Shown in pieces: positions 40,235-51,800 of a DNA stretch of 64,000 nucleotides. Below the pieces are notes generated by a model. It did no database searches and was not told where the DNA came from. It saw only the letters and a list, made by a program, of their open reading frames with translations. Source of the stretch: Triglochin maritima. Its lineage: Eukaryota; Streptophyta; Magnoliopsida; Alismatales; Juncaginaceae. The stretch is from NCBI GenBank assembly GCA_963682175.1, contig OY821772.1:57124925-57188924 (forward strand). The letters are read 5' to 3'. Numbering within the stretch: position 1 is the stretch's first letter; every line of letters begins with the position of its first letter. A program made the translations under genes and the position numbers.

Positions 40235-42922
40235 ATGACAAGAATCTCTGGTCCCAAACACACCTCACTACTCCTTCCCTTCCTCAACCCCAAACATCCC
40301 ATATCAAAGCCCAGAATCTCACATTCCCATATCTCCACAGCCACCAACCACTACGCCTCCCTCCTCCGCCAATGCACTTCCACAACCCAAACTTCAGCAG
40401 CACACCTCCACATGATCAAGTCCGGTTTCCCTTACCTCACCCTCGGGAATAAGCTAGTTGACTCCCATTGCAAATTTGGGTCCTTGGATCTTGCCCGGAA
40501 GGTGTTCGATGAAATGCCGAAACCACATATAATGTCGTGGAACAACTTGATATCGTCGTACATTCGCCATAAGAGATGGGAAGAAGCCATCGGGTTGTAC
40601 GAAGATATGCTTGGGAATGGTGTCGTGCCGGATGTGTACACGTTTTCTAGCATTTTCAGGGCTTTTGCTTATGTGGGTTTAGTCGATGGAGGTCGAGTGG
40701 CCCACCAAAGGGTGCTTGTTTTGGGTGTGGATTCGAGTAATGCATTTGTTGGTACTGCGTTGGTTGATATGTATGTGAAGTTTGGGAAATTGGACGAGGC
40801 TCGGGTGGTTTTTGAGCAAGTCGTGGATAAAGATGTGGTTTCGTTCACGGCTATGATCTCGGGATACACGCGGAATTGTGAGTATGAGAAGGCCCTTTTG
40901 ATTTATAGAGATATGGTGTTGAAGTGGGGGATTAGGGGTAATGAGTTCACCTTTGCAAGTGTTCTCATAGCATGTGGGGATGCTAAAGAACTTAATGTGG
41001 GTCTGCAAATTCACTGTGTCATCTTAAAGTCTGGGTTTGAGTCGAAATTGAAGCACAAACTTCACTTCTGATCATGTATTCCAAGTGCTATTTGGTGGAT
41101 GAGTCTGTAAGGATATTTAATCAAATGGAGCCCAATGCAGTTACTTGGACTGCTTTAGTTGGATGTTTGGTGGAAAATCATAGGGAAGGGCATGCTTTGT
41201 CTGTTTTTCGTGATATGATTTGTGCAACGATAGAACCAAATGAGTTCACATTATCAACAATTCTTCGTGGGTGCGCGGTGCTTGCTCTATTTGTCCCTGG
41301 AAAACAAATCCATGCTTATGCCATCAAAATTAGTATGGATGGTGATAAATTTGTTGGGGCTGCCCTTATTGATATGTATGGGAAATGTGGGAAGATTAGG
41401 TTGGCTAGATTGGTTTACGACAGCTTGAAAGGCCTTGATGTGGTTTCTACCACTTCTATGATAAATGGGTACGCTCAAAATGGTGATGGACGTGAGGCAA
41501 TACGATTGTTTGATCTAATGCAGAGCTCTGGTTTCGATCCTAGTGAAGCCACATTCACTAGTGTTCTTTCTGCTTGCAGTAATTCAGGTTTACTGGAAGA
41601 GGGAAAACAAATTTTCTCTGATATTACAAAATACCATAAGACAGGCCCTTCCAGAGACCATTACACATGTTTTGTGGATATCCTCGCACGCCGTGGCAGA
41701 CTGAAGGAAGCTGAAGCTGTTATCACTTCACAAATCAAGCGACCAGATGCTGTCATCTGGAGGTCATTCCTTAGTGCTTGCAAAATCCATGGGAGTGTGG
41801 AGATGGCTGAGAGAGCTGCTGGGAGACTGTTGGAGCTCGATCCAACTGACGATGCTACTTATATGTTGTTGTCTAACATCTATGCTTCTTCAGGTAGATG
41901 GAATGATGTGATTAGGATGAAAAGAACCATGAGACAGATGAAGCTTAAGAAAGACCCAGCTATGAGCTGGGTGGAGGTCAATAGGAAGACCCACTGTTTC
42001 ATGGCAGGAGATATTAGTCACCCAATGGCTGAAGAAGTCAATAGAGAACTGGAAAGATTAATTGAGAAGACAAAACGTTTTGGTTATGTTCCTGATACTA
42101 GATTTGTTCTTCAATACTTGGATGAGTTGGAAAGGGAGAAGTCTTTGTACTACCATAGTGAGACACTAGCAATTTCATTCGCGGTTTTAAGCAGCAAACC
42201 GAACGACATGTCTAGGGCTGTCAAATTCTGCCCGAGCTCGCTTGAGCTCGGCTCGATAAAGCTCGACTCGAGCTCGGTTCATTTATTAAACGAGTCAAAT
42301 TCAAACACCAAAATCTGCTCGTTTAATAAACGAGTCAAGCCCTAACTCAGCTCGGTTAGCTCGATAAGAGCTCGTTTGGCTCATTTAAGTTAATACTCAC
42401 ATTACATATATGTCACAAATAAACATATTATTTTCTATATCTCAATTACTTAAAAGTAGAACATATAATTTATAAAATTTTCCATTTATATGCTAACGAT
42501 ATTTATAAAATGTAATTATTATATTTCACAACATGTTAATCAAACATTAAACAAACTTAAAAGTGTTGAAAAACTTGTTGAAAATTTTAAACGAGCAAAC
42601 GAACCAAGCTCGAGCTCAGCTCGTTTAATAAACGAGCCAAGTCCAAATATGACATCTGTCTCATTTATTAAACGAGTCAAGCCCGAGCTCGGCTCGTTTA
42701 TTAAACGAGCCAAGTTCAAACAATGTGGCTCGGCTCGTTTAGGCTCGTTTACACCCCTAGACATGTCTGACATTATGAACCTGAGAGTTCGTGTGGATTG
42801 CCACAGTTGGATAAAGTTGGTGTCCAAAGTGGTTGGTAGGGAAATAATTGCTAGAGATGCGAAGAGATTTCATCACTTCAGTCTTCAAAGATGGGATATG
42901 CTCTTGTGGGGATTATTGGTAA
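40235..42922 (+). pseudogene. DYW-class pentatricopeptide repeat (PPR) pseudogene
   Basis: The PPR array begins at ATG 40235 with PLS-type repeats (KVFDEMPKPHIMSWNNLIS, ALVDMYVKFG, ALIDMYGKCGKI). It continues through the E domain (MSWVEVNRKTHCFMAGD) to an HSE motif (YYHSETLAISF) and ends in DYW-type sequence at 42910-42919. Such proteins edit or process organelle RNAs. Lesions: a one-base frame change near 41047; a 547-bp hAT insertion at 42213-42759 within the DYW region; replacement of the first Cys of the zinc-binding CxxC (RVDC); and a 7-bp insertion near 42876 that puts the final GDYW out of frame. Two hAT elements separate the ATG from its ancestral upstream DNA by 4.2 kb. A typical transit-peptide-like Ser/His/Pro-rich N-terminus remains. 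Confidence 0.9.
42213..42759. mobile_element. Non-autonomous hAT element in the PPR gene
   Basis: 547 bp, TAGGGCTGTCAAATT...GTTTACACCCCTA, with an exact 8-bp target duplication GACATGTC (42205-42212 and 42760-42767). Subterminal repeats are GAGCTCGGCTCG and TTTAATAAACGAGCC, different from the other hAT elements here. Confidence 0.93.
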
Positions 42923-43137
42923 TGCACATTCATTCAAAATTACGTTGGAAGAGAGAAATCATTAAGGTGGTACAAGTGTATATTGTTACTTATGTCCGCA
43001 TATCACAATTGTAATTTATGCTTGGACGGCAAACATAGTTAAAAGAAATGACAAGCTCAATAATATGTTATAAGTATTGAAAGATCGTTTACCAAAACAC
43101 ATAAAACTAGCATTGTGTACAACAAGGTTAAATCAAG
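42923..43137. other. PPR 3' flank
   Basis: AT-rich DNA downstream of the PPR pseudogene. No feature seen. Confidence 0.5.
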
Positions 43138-43305
43138 GAAGGAATGTTACACGTATTTTCTGGTCATTCGTTGCTATTGGAAAAATGGAATTTGCTGGTA
43201 TGTCGGGATTTCGGTTGTAGGATTTAGACTTATATTCAAATCTATTCTACAGTCCCAATCGGTCGACCTTACTATACCATACTCTGGCGAATGAGTGTTG
43301 ATTGT
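43138..43305 (-). pseudogene. Fragment of a MULE transposase gene
   Basis: About 168 bp aligns with 24789-24975 inside the transposase gene at 22551-25307, sharing GGATTTAGACTTATATTCAA and the CGGTCGACCTTACT block. It has substitutions and a deletion near its left part. Only this N-terminal piece is present, with no element ends, so it is a broken relic of a related MULE. Confidence 0.85.
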
Positions 43306-43605
43306 TCAGGTGTCTGACGACGATGTAAAATATCTCTCTCCTAACTGAAGCAGAAATACCCCGTCTACGTGAATGACGGAGACCTGACTCGTCTGCTAAA
43401 CTATATACAATGCGTAAGAGAATTGATTTCTCTTTTCCTACACAGTAACCCGATGACTATTGATTCAATTTTATAAATAAAATTTCGTTAATGAATTTAC
43501 AAATTGATCATGAAACTAATTATAATAATTAATCAATTTAACTAATTACCAAACTAATTTAACTAATCATTAACTTAAAAATCAATTTATTTAACCATCA
43601 TCAAA

Positions 43606-44033
43606 AAATAATAATCAATTTAAATTAAAAAAAACTGAAAAAAGGGAGGGACGTTTGCCGGCAGATGCCCCTCTATTGGGATTGGGTGTTCGCGAGAAAC
43701 GCTCGACCCAACGGGCAGGGGGAGGCGTCTCCGGCGGGCACCCGCCTGTTGGGTTGGGCGTCTCCCGCGAAAGCCCGACCGAAAAGAAATTTTTTAAAAA
43801 ATACAAAAGCTAAACAAGGCATTTATCATATTTGAGTAAGCTGGAGCGTCTGTTGATTTTTTCCAGGCCTCCGAGACATACTTTTGGGTGAATATGAGTG
43901 TAATATGAAGAGAGAGTGGTGTTAGGAGAGTGAAATGAAGAGTTATATAATTAGAAAGAACAGAATGAGCAAAATGGTAATTCACACGGACGATTTAAAT
44001 AGTTTTCCGACGATGAATAGCAGTTCAGTTTAT
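43606..44033. mobile_element. Truncated relative of the MULE-type element at 7397-8776
   Basis: 43806-44033 follows 8570-8776 block by block, including GGxGCGTC(C/T)GTTG, AATATGAAGAGAGA, GGTAATT and the end TAGCA(A/G)TTCAGT. The GC-rich part at 43650-43785 contains GGGCGTCT-type inverted units like the palindromes of the longer copy. The left terminus is missing. Confidence 0.75.
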
Positions 44034-44290
44034 TTATTATACACAGAAATTTTAAATTAAATCCTGAGAACAGAGCCCGGGATGCCACGGTGGTGGCGTT
44101 GACGAGTCGGGGATGTAAGTTTATTATACATTAGAATTTAAAAAAAATCATAAGTGTTTTAGAAAACAAATGATATAATAAATTTTAGAAAACATTACGG
44201 TTTTACAACGAGTCCGAAATGTCAATAAATTATTATTGACACTCCCTAAATAATAAGTTATTATTGACATTTAAAATAACTTGAAATTTT

Positions 44291-45183
44291 GGATTTTTTT
44301 TTTCAAAATAATCACCAAAAATAATTTTTTTGGAAGAATATGCACATAAAAAACTTAATTGGCAAAGTATACACATTGAAAACAAAACATGTAAATGAAA
44401 ACGACATCACCAATGTCATTTTTACCTAAGTAAACAAGAACCTGAGATGCTATGTTTTTATATGAAAACAACGTTGTAAAAACAAAATCCGAAATGTTAT
44501 TTTTTCCTAAATAAAAAAGACATCACGGATGTCGTTTATGAGATTTGTTGAGTCTATGAGTTTGATTAAGAGTGCGGGGTGGCAGGGGGCAGCAGCCCCT
44601 GCGGGGACGTGAGTTTTTTTGACACCCTATTATTGTATTTCGGATATTAATCTGTTTACCTACATTGAGAATTATAATAGGGTAAACATATTAATATCCA
44701 AAATACAATAATAGGGTGTTAAAAAAAAGACTCACGTCCCCAAGTGACTGTCACCCCCGCACTCCTAATCAAACTCATTGACTCAACAAATTTCTCATAG
44801 TGTGTTTTACCTCCGCGTGAATTATTAATAGAAAAACGAGAAGTAATGAAGAGTGGGGAGTGATTTGGAGGTGGGAGGAGGAAGAGGGGGTCAGGCGACT
44901 TCTTTCTGTCAAAGTTAAAACACAACATCTCTGATTTTGTTTTTGCCTCTTACAAAAACGACATCCGTGATGTTTTTTTTATTTAGGAAAAAATAACATC
45001 TCGGATTTTATTTTTTATAGCATCGTTTTCATATAAAAACACATCTTGGATTTCTTTTTATCCTAAATGAAAACGGTATCACATGTGTCATTTTTAAAGT
45101 GTATCATTTTACCAATTAAGTTTTTCATGTGCATATTCTTCTAATATTTCTATTTTGGTGATAATTTTTAAGGGAAAAAATCC
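44291..45183. mobile_element. Foldback MULE-type element, 893 bp
   Basis: Ends GGATTTTTT...AAAAAATCC. The arms match over long stretches, for example AAGAATATGCACAT(A/G)AAAAACTTAATTGG, and continue inward as repeated ACATC(A)C(G)GATGT units around a central inverted repeat (CACCCTATTATTGTAT at 44624 and its inverse near 44702). The flanking 9-mers TGAAATTTT (44282-44290) and TAAAATTTT (45184-45192) differ at one base, consistent with a Mutator-type duplication. No coding capacity. Confidence 0.75.
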
Positions 45184-45192
45184 TAAAATTTT

Positions 45193-45818
45193 AGGTGCAG
45201 ATTTAAAAATTATACCGTATAACTTTTTACCTAGAAGGCTAGAAAGTAGAAACCTGAAAGCATCAATAGAAGTCCAACTACATCTGCCCAAAACCTAGCC
45301 AGAGAAAACTAACTGGTAAAATTGAACTTTTATTTCTTTACTAGCAAAGATTCTTTACAAAAAATGTGGAATATCCAAATTCCATTTGTCTCGTATGAAA
45401 AAGGGGCACAAGAGCCTGAGCCTGTAAATACACATCACCGACAAGTGAAGAACCATCTCAACTTTGCAAATAGCTGTAAATATACATAAGCACACCAAAC
45501 CAATTATACAAGAAAAGCCTCATCCAATCACCACGGAACATGGTTCCAAGCATAGCCGCTGCTCCAACCTCCAAGGGCACCCTTTGGGCCCCCCTTCAAA
45601 TGAGCACACCATGTCATTATTCTTAATGCTTAGCTCTTACTCTTGCTGACAAGAGCAGCCAAGACAATGAATTATGCCTTAATTTCCAAATTTTACCACT
45701 TTACACATCGTCAGTATGTCTGTATGTGCGAACTTCAGGAACTGTTCCCTAGCTGCAGTTTTCAGCAAACAAGATCAACGCCATTCATCACTGCCAACTT
45801 TGAGAAGAAACATAATCC
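45193..45818 (-). other. 3' flank and probable 3' UTR of the SABRE-type gene
   Basis: Follows the SABRE stop codon on the minus strand. No other gene seen. Confidence 0.5.
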
Positions 45819-48800
45819 TCACTCGTGGAAATCCTCGTCCTGAGAAGATTCGCCGGAGGATTCACTTGGGATCAGTGACATCTCCCTGGGTGAACATGGG
45901 AGGGATTCTCTATTCTGTGATGACATTCCTGAAGCAAAATGTATTTCTCATGTAAGTATGGTACTAGGGACAGAGTAAAGGCATAAACACAGTGGGGTGC
46001 TTAGACTAGTGCCCTTTCAGTTTCACTTAATGGAACAATAAGAAATTGGATGGTGTCAAATTGAATTGCATGTCTTTGATTTGAATGAAGAAGAAAATAG
46101 ACATTTTAAGATCTCTAAAAAATAAATTTGCAAGTCCAACATAGAAAGTTACCTAAAGTTTTTTGCCCTCTTGGGCGGGTCTTCTTTTTGTGCCTCCTTA
46201 AAATTCTTTTAGTTATAGTTAACTGCCTAGCAAATGTCGGGGCCTCTGCATCACTCTCGCTCCATTCTGCATGAGCCTCATTATCAGGTTCCCCTCTCAT
46301 AGTTCGCATGACAAATGCCTTCGCTTTTCGACGCTGTGAATTAAATAATCCCTTGATGGAGGTGACGAAACCATCTCCCGCCCCATCGTTTGGGCGTTTA
46401 AGCCATGATATAGGAAATTCAGATTTCCCAGGTTGACCTCCATCACTGTCGCTGAAAACAAGATCAATATCAGGGACGGCTGCCCCATTGGCCTCCCTAT
46501 GGTTTTGAGATTTATCCTTGAACTTTTTACCCTGTAAATGAAAAAAATGGAGTTTCAAGAATCAAAAGAGAATGTTGCAATGAACGTGAGATTGAAAAGG
46601 AGACTTCTTATATTCACATGGATGCTTTCTACTTAGAAACATAAAGAAATATGGACAAGAAGGAAAAAAGTTAACTAGCTATTTTCTACTAATTGCAACT
46701 CCTAGAGATTAATACTGAACTACTGCATTATATTGAAAACTGACTGATGCTTGGGATGAATGAAGTTTAAAAATGTACTACTTGCCTGCATCCCTGTCAC
46801 GGATTTGAGCACTCCCCAGATAATATGTTTCTTAACTCTTGAGAAAAGTCGTCTCCACGTGCCGGTAAACTCAACACGATGGAAGGTATCCATTAAGAGT
46901 CTCAAATCATTGACGGCAAATCTTGATCCTTCATATGTAACAAGCAGTTCAACCTGCATATGTCAGAAGAATATTAACATTTAACTTTGTTCTAAAAGGG
47001 GGTTTAACAAACTATGTATTTTACGTCAAATAAAATGAACCTGGCTTATCTTGATGTTGTGAAACTCCATCATTTTCCGAGCCCTTGCTCTTTTTTCATC
47101 TGCTGATTTACTAACTTTCTTGTCCTCATGGGATAACCGAGCAGATTTTAACTTATTATCCTTTGATTTACTTCTGGAAACTTCATCGTTAGAAACATGT
47201 GATGATTCGTGCATTGAACTAATGGGACCACTTTTGGAGGAGCTAGAAGGAATTTGAAATATGATTTCATTTGCAGTGGACTCCGTCACGCCTTCTTCCC
47301 ATGTTCTGTCAAAGGAAGATGTCCTCCGAAGTTCTGAATTTGAATCAGAACCTGGGTTTGGTTTTACATACTGCGACTTTGGAATCTGCAAAGTGTATAG
47401 CCCAAATCAAAATAAATAGATTAATTTGACAAAAAAGTTTCATGATGATTGACTTGGTCTGTCTGAATATACACAAACTAAAAATAAAGTTCCCATTGTC
47501 TAGTGAGCACTATTTTTTTCAGAATGTAAGTTGAAGTTAGAGAAACTAACAGTAAAGTGTAAGGTTCCAATTAAGTACTTATTCAGCTATCCAACTGCCA
47601 AACAGGCGTGGTTTCCAGGAATCAAAGTCAAGGGGATTGGATTCGTAATGGATTTGAAATCTAAGTGGGTCAAAATCCAAAGAGATCGAAATATAAGGGA
47701 GTTCAAAATTCTAGGTGGTCGAAATATAAAAATATAAAAAAATCTTGGCAAACAAAATCCACAGGAACCGCTGAAAGTGTGATTTCCCAAAATCCAGGGG
47801 GGGTCTCTTGACTTCTCTTGGCTAAAGGTGACACCAATAATGGTGCTAAATGTTTATTTGGTGAATCACCTAACGGCAGACTAACTTGTTTACCTTATCC
47901 TTTGGTTCAAGAACAATAACAAGAAATAGTGAAATGCCCTTCAATGTCTGAATAAAAAGTATTATGCTATAAATAAAAATTCAAGATTAAAGCCAATTTT
48001 AAAAGGTGCTCTATATTTACCAAATATGATAAATTAAAATATTATATTCATGCACATGTATAACTTCATTTCTTAGTCATAGTTTACCGTTACGAGTAAA
48101 TCTCTATACACCTATTTGTAAGCACATAAGAACAAGATTAATTTAGAAGCCCGATTTCCTTTTTTTCATCGGTAGAAACCTCATCATTTCCAATTAAAGT
48201 TCAATAACTAAAAAGATCTTCCAAATGGATTGGTAGCTCAGGCTCAAGAAAAGAGACTCACCTGGCTGGCATCCGCGTGAGTAGAAGATTGACCAAGGCC
48301 ACTTATCAAGGTTGTAGCACTTACTCGTGCAGGGGCTTCACTATCTTTGACAGAATGAAGGCTTGATGGTGCTTCAGCAGCAGAGGCACTTTTCCGACCA
48401 CGTCTTGTACTAGCAGTTGTTGAAACCTTCCATACTTCCTATTGATCCTCAATATGGAATAGTTCATTAAATTAAAATCATATGTAAGTGCCATGTTCAT
48501 CTACAAAACAATAAAACAGATGGCAACTTGCCTGTCTCCTGTGTGAATCTTGTTCTTCCTCAGGAAAGAAATACTCCCACATCATGCGATACATGGTCTC
48601 AGTTAAATATATCTTCAAAGGATATATATCTACCTAGCATTTCAGAAATCACAGGAATGTGATTTGTAAGAAAATGAAAATTTAAGAACTGGTAGGTATA
48701 CAAAGAAGTAACACTGAAACAAGTAATAATCTACAGCTTGTCATTTTAGGCATGCACCATCAGTACGAAGATATCATGTAGATTGATTGCATGGACTCTT

Positions 48801-51800
48801 GGAAGATGCAACAGATAACTTCCACTTTTTCCCAAGCAACACAAATTAGTCGATGGATATGTGGAATCTACCAACTTCCAAATAAGCATGGGGATGTGAA
48901 GCTGAACGACTAATTTAGAAATGCTTCTCTAGTTTAGAAATTTCATGTCTTGCCCATCTCTTTCAACAGCTGTTAACTACCATTTCCTGGGGGGGGGGGA
49001 TCCCCATAAAAATTTGAATCTTTTCCAGAAATATAGAATATCAATGTGCAATGTCTCATGTTTGTATTCCAAATTTTTCCGACCACGTCTTAATTTTTCC
49101 GACCACGTCTAAATTTTTCCAAATTTTTCCGACCACGTCTAAATTATTCCGGCCATGCCAATGTCTCATGTTTGTCCGACCACGTAAAAATTATTCCAAA
49201 TTTTTCCGGCCATGCCAATGTCTAAATTTTTCCGGCCATGCCAATGTCTAAATTTTTCCGGCCATGCCATGCCAACAAAATTTAGACATTGGTATGCCAA
49301 TGTCTAAATTTTTCCGGCCATGCCAATGTCTCATGTTTGTCCGACCACGTCTAAATTATTCCAAATTTTTCCGACCATGCCAATGTCTAAATTTTTCCGA
49401 CCACGTCTAAATTTTTCCGACCACGTCTAAATTTTTCCGGCCATGCCATGCCAACAAAACTTCCGACCACGTCTAAATTTTTCCGGCCATACCAATGTCT
49501 AAATTTTTCCGGCCATGCCAATGTCTAAATTTTTCCGACCACGTCTAAATTATTCCAAATTTTTCCGACCACGTCTAAATTTTTCCGGCCATGCCAATGT
49601 CTCATGTTTGTATTCCAAATTTTTCCGACCACATCTAAATTTTTCCGACCACGTCTAAATTATTCCAAATTTTTTCGACCACGTCTCATTTGTACATGAG
49701 ACATTGCACATTGATATTCTATATTTCTGGAAAAGATTCAAATTTTTATGGGGATCCCCCCCCCCCCCCCCCCCCTCCCCAAGGAAATGGTAGTTAACAG
49801 CTGTTGAAAGAGATGGGCGAGACATGAAATTTCTAAACTAGAGAAGCATTGCTTAGCTAGATGCAGTAACTCTACTGACAACAGCACATAACATAAGAAA
49901 CAGATTGTCAAAACTTTAAGGCAGTGGACCCATCCAAAGTTGTGAAACTTGCTCCCCAGACACATGCTGTATTAATACACTTTGGACATGCTGTTGCATC
50001 ATAGATATTGGCAAATGGTGTTCTAGAAGGTGCAGAAGATTACTGCTAGATAAAAACCTGAAATAGATCGAGCGGAGAAGTCCCATCCTTTGGAGCACCT
50101 TGCTTGGCATCAACTCGAAGCATAAAATTTCTGCAGCAACAAAGTGAACAGCTAAAAAGAGTAAGCAACAGAAAAGAAAAATATAAAGGATGCTTTCTTC
50201 GCTATACATTTCCTAAACAGTTTATACAACATAGACATCAAAGCACACTCTACTAGACGATGGGCATGGCCTCACATTTAGATGTTGTTGTTCTACAAAT
50301 AACAAAAAAAATTGATCCGCATGGAAAGAAATCAAGAAAAACAGACTCAAATCAAAATATTGTACACATACACGAGACATATATAACATGCAGAAAAGTT
50401 CACACTTCAATAGTGACCGACATCCATAGTTGATGCCTTGGACGTGTTAGCTTGCCATATGGTTGGAAGTTTTGTTGTTTGCTTTCTCTTGTTACACATA
50501 AATTAGCACACATAGCATAGCTTGTTAGTTGCCCGTGTATAAATATCACTTGTTAAGTCTCGTTCTACAAAAATCAATATATCTAGAGGTTCGACCTCCC
50601 TCTTACTTGCAAAAGAAAAATTCACACTTTAATGTGGATATGAAACAAATTATCAAAATTGACTGAAGACATTGTAGCATTCTACCTAAAGTTGTAAACT
50701 TCTCTTAGGAAATCATTGATATCAACTGCACATTAATAGCATGATAGTACACAAATTTATGTATACATATAATAGTAGTTATTCCAAAAGGTCTACAATT
50801 TATTATTTTACAGAGTTGATTTCGATAATACAAATATTTGAAATAGTACTTATAAAACAAATCTCATGGATCGCTCATAGTCTGCTTATGATTGTCAAAA
50901 TTGTTAACTTACTTTCCCCATTCTGGAGGAGCATTCCATGGTGACAAAAGCATGTTGGACTTAGCACCTGATAGACAGTTCCGCACTTCAAACGATTTTG
51001 TTGTGAATTGAGCAACACCAATGTCTTTGTAATCACGATCAAAATCATAGATCTGTTGTAAGAGTTTCAAAAGAAAATTAACTAAAATGAAACAATGAGC
51101 AGCTAATGAATGACTATGGTGCTTGGGCATAATCATGTTCACTATGGAAAACCCACTGTACCTGCATGTTACATAACTGGTCAACTTTAAACTAGTCTGT
51201 AAGTCTACGCATGCACTTACCATGTTGTTTATTTCAGCTTCAGCAAAGGCTTTACCATCAGTAAGCATGCTCCAGACAACTTTGTTGATTCTCATAGATA
51301 TTCGCATCGCATAAGATGGGCTTTTATTCTTCTCCTTCTCCATTAAACGTGTCTGGGCAGCTTTTTGCAGAGCCATTCTTAAATCAATTGATGCTGTTTT
51401 TCTGGATTTCTGAATAATTCCCAATTCCTTCTTTAGTCCTTGCACCTAAATAAAGAATAAACCATTTTTAAAAAACCAAATTTTAAACTCGGAAAACACC
51501 ATTTTGTTCACCGGCTGCAACCACGAGCGTTTAAGTAAAGCAGTTAACTTGTGGTGTCAAGACCAAAATATGCAACAAAAGTATAATGATGCATCTGAAC
51601 AAGGAAACAATCACTATTTTGCACCCAAGAATCAGTATTACTGCAGAATTATTATTGCTAAGCAACAAAAGGATAAAAACTATCCATGCCTTAATTCAAC
51701 AATTTATATATCATGACCAACTTATCAATCTTTATCGTGGTACACAATTTTTGACAAGCATGCAGTATTAAACACTATTATAACTACATGGGTTTGAGAA

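Noticed and set aside
39524..40268. Frames of up to 116 codons in the hAT element, one running into the PPR start
   Set aside because: Repeat-derived. The PPR protein start is set at 40235, after the hAT element and its target duplication.
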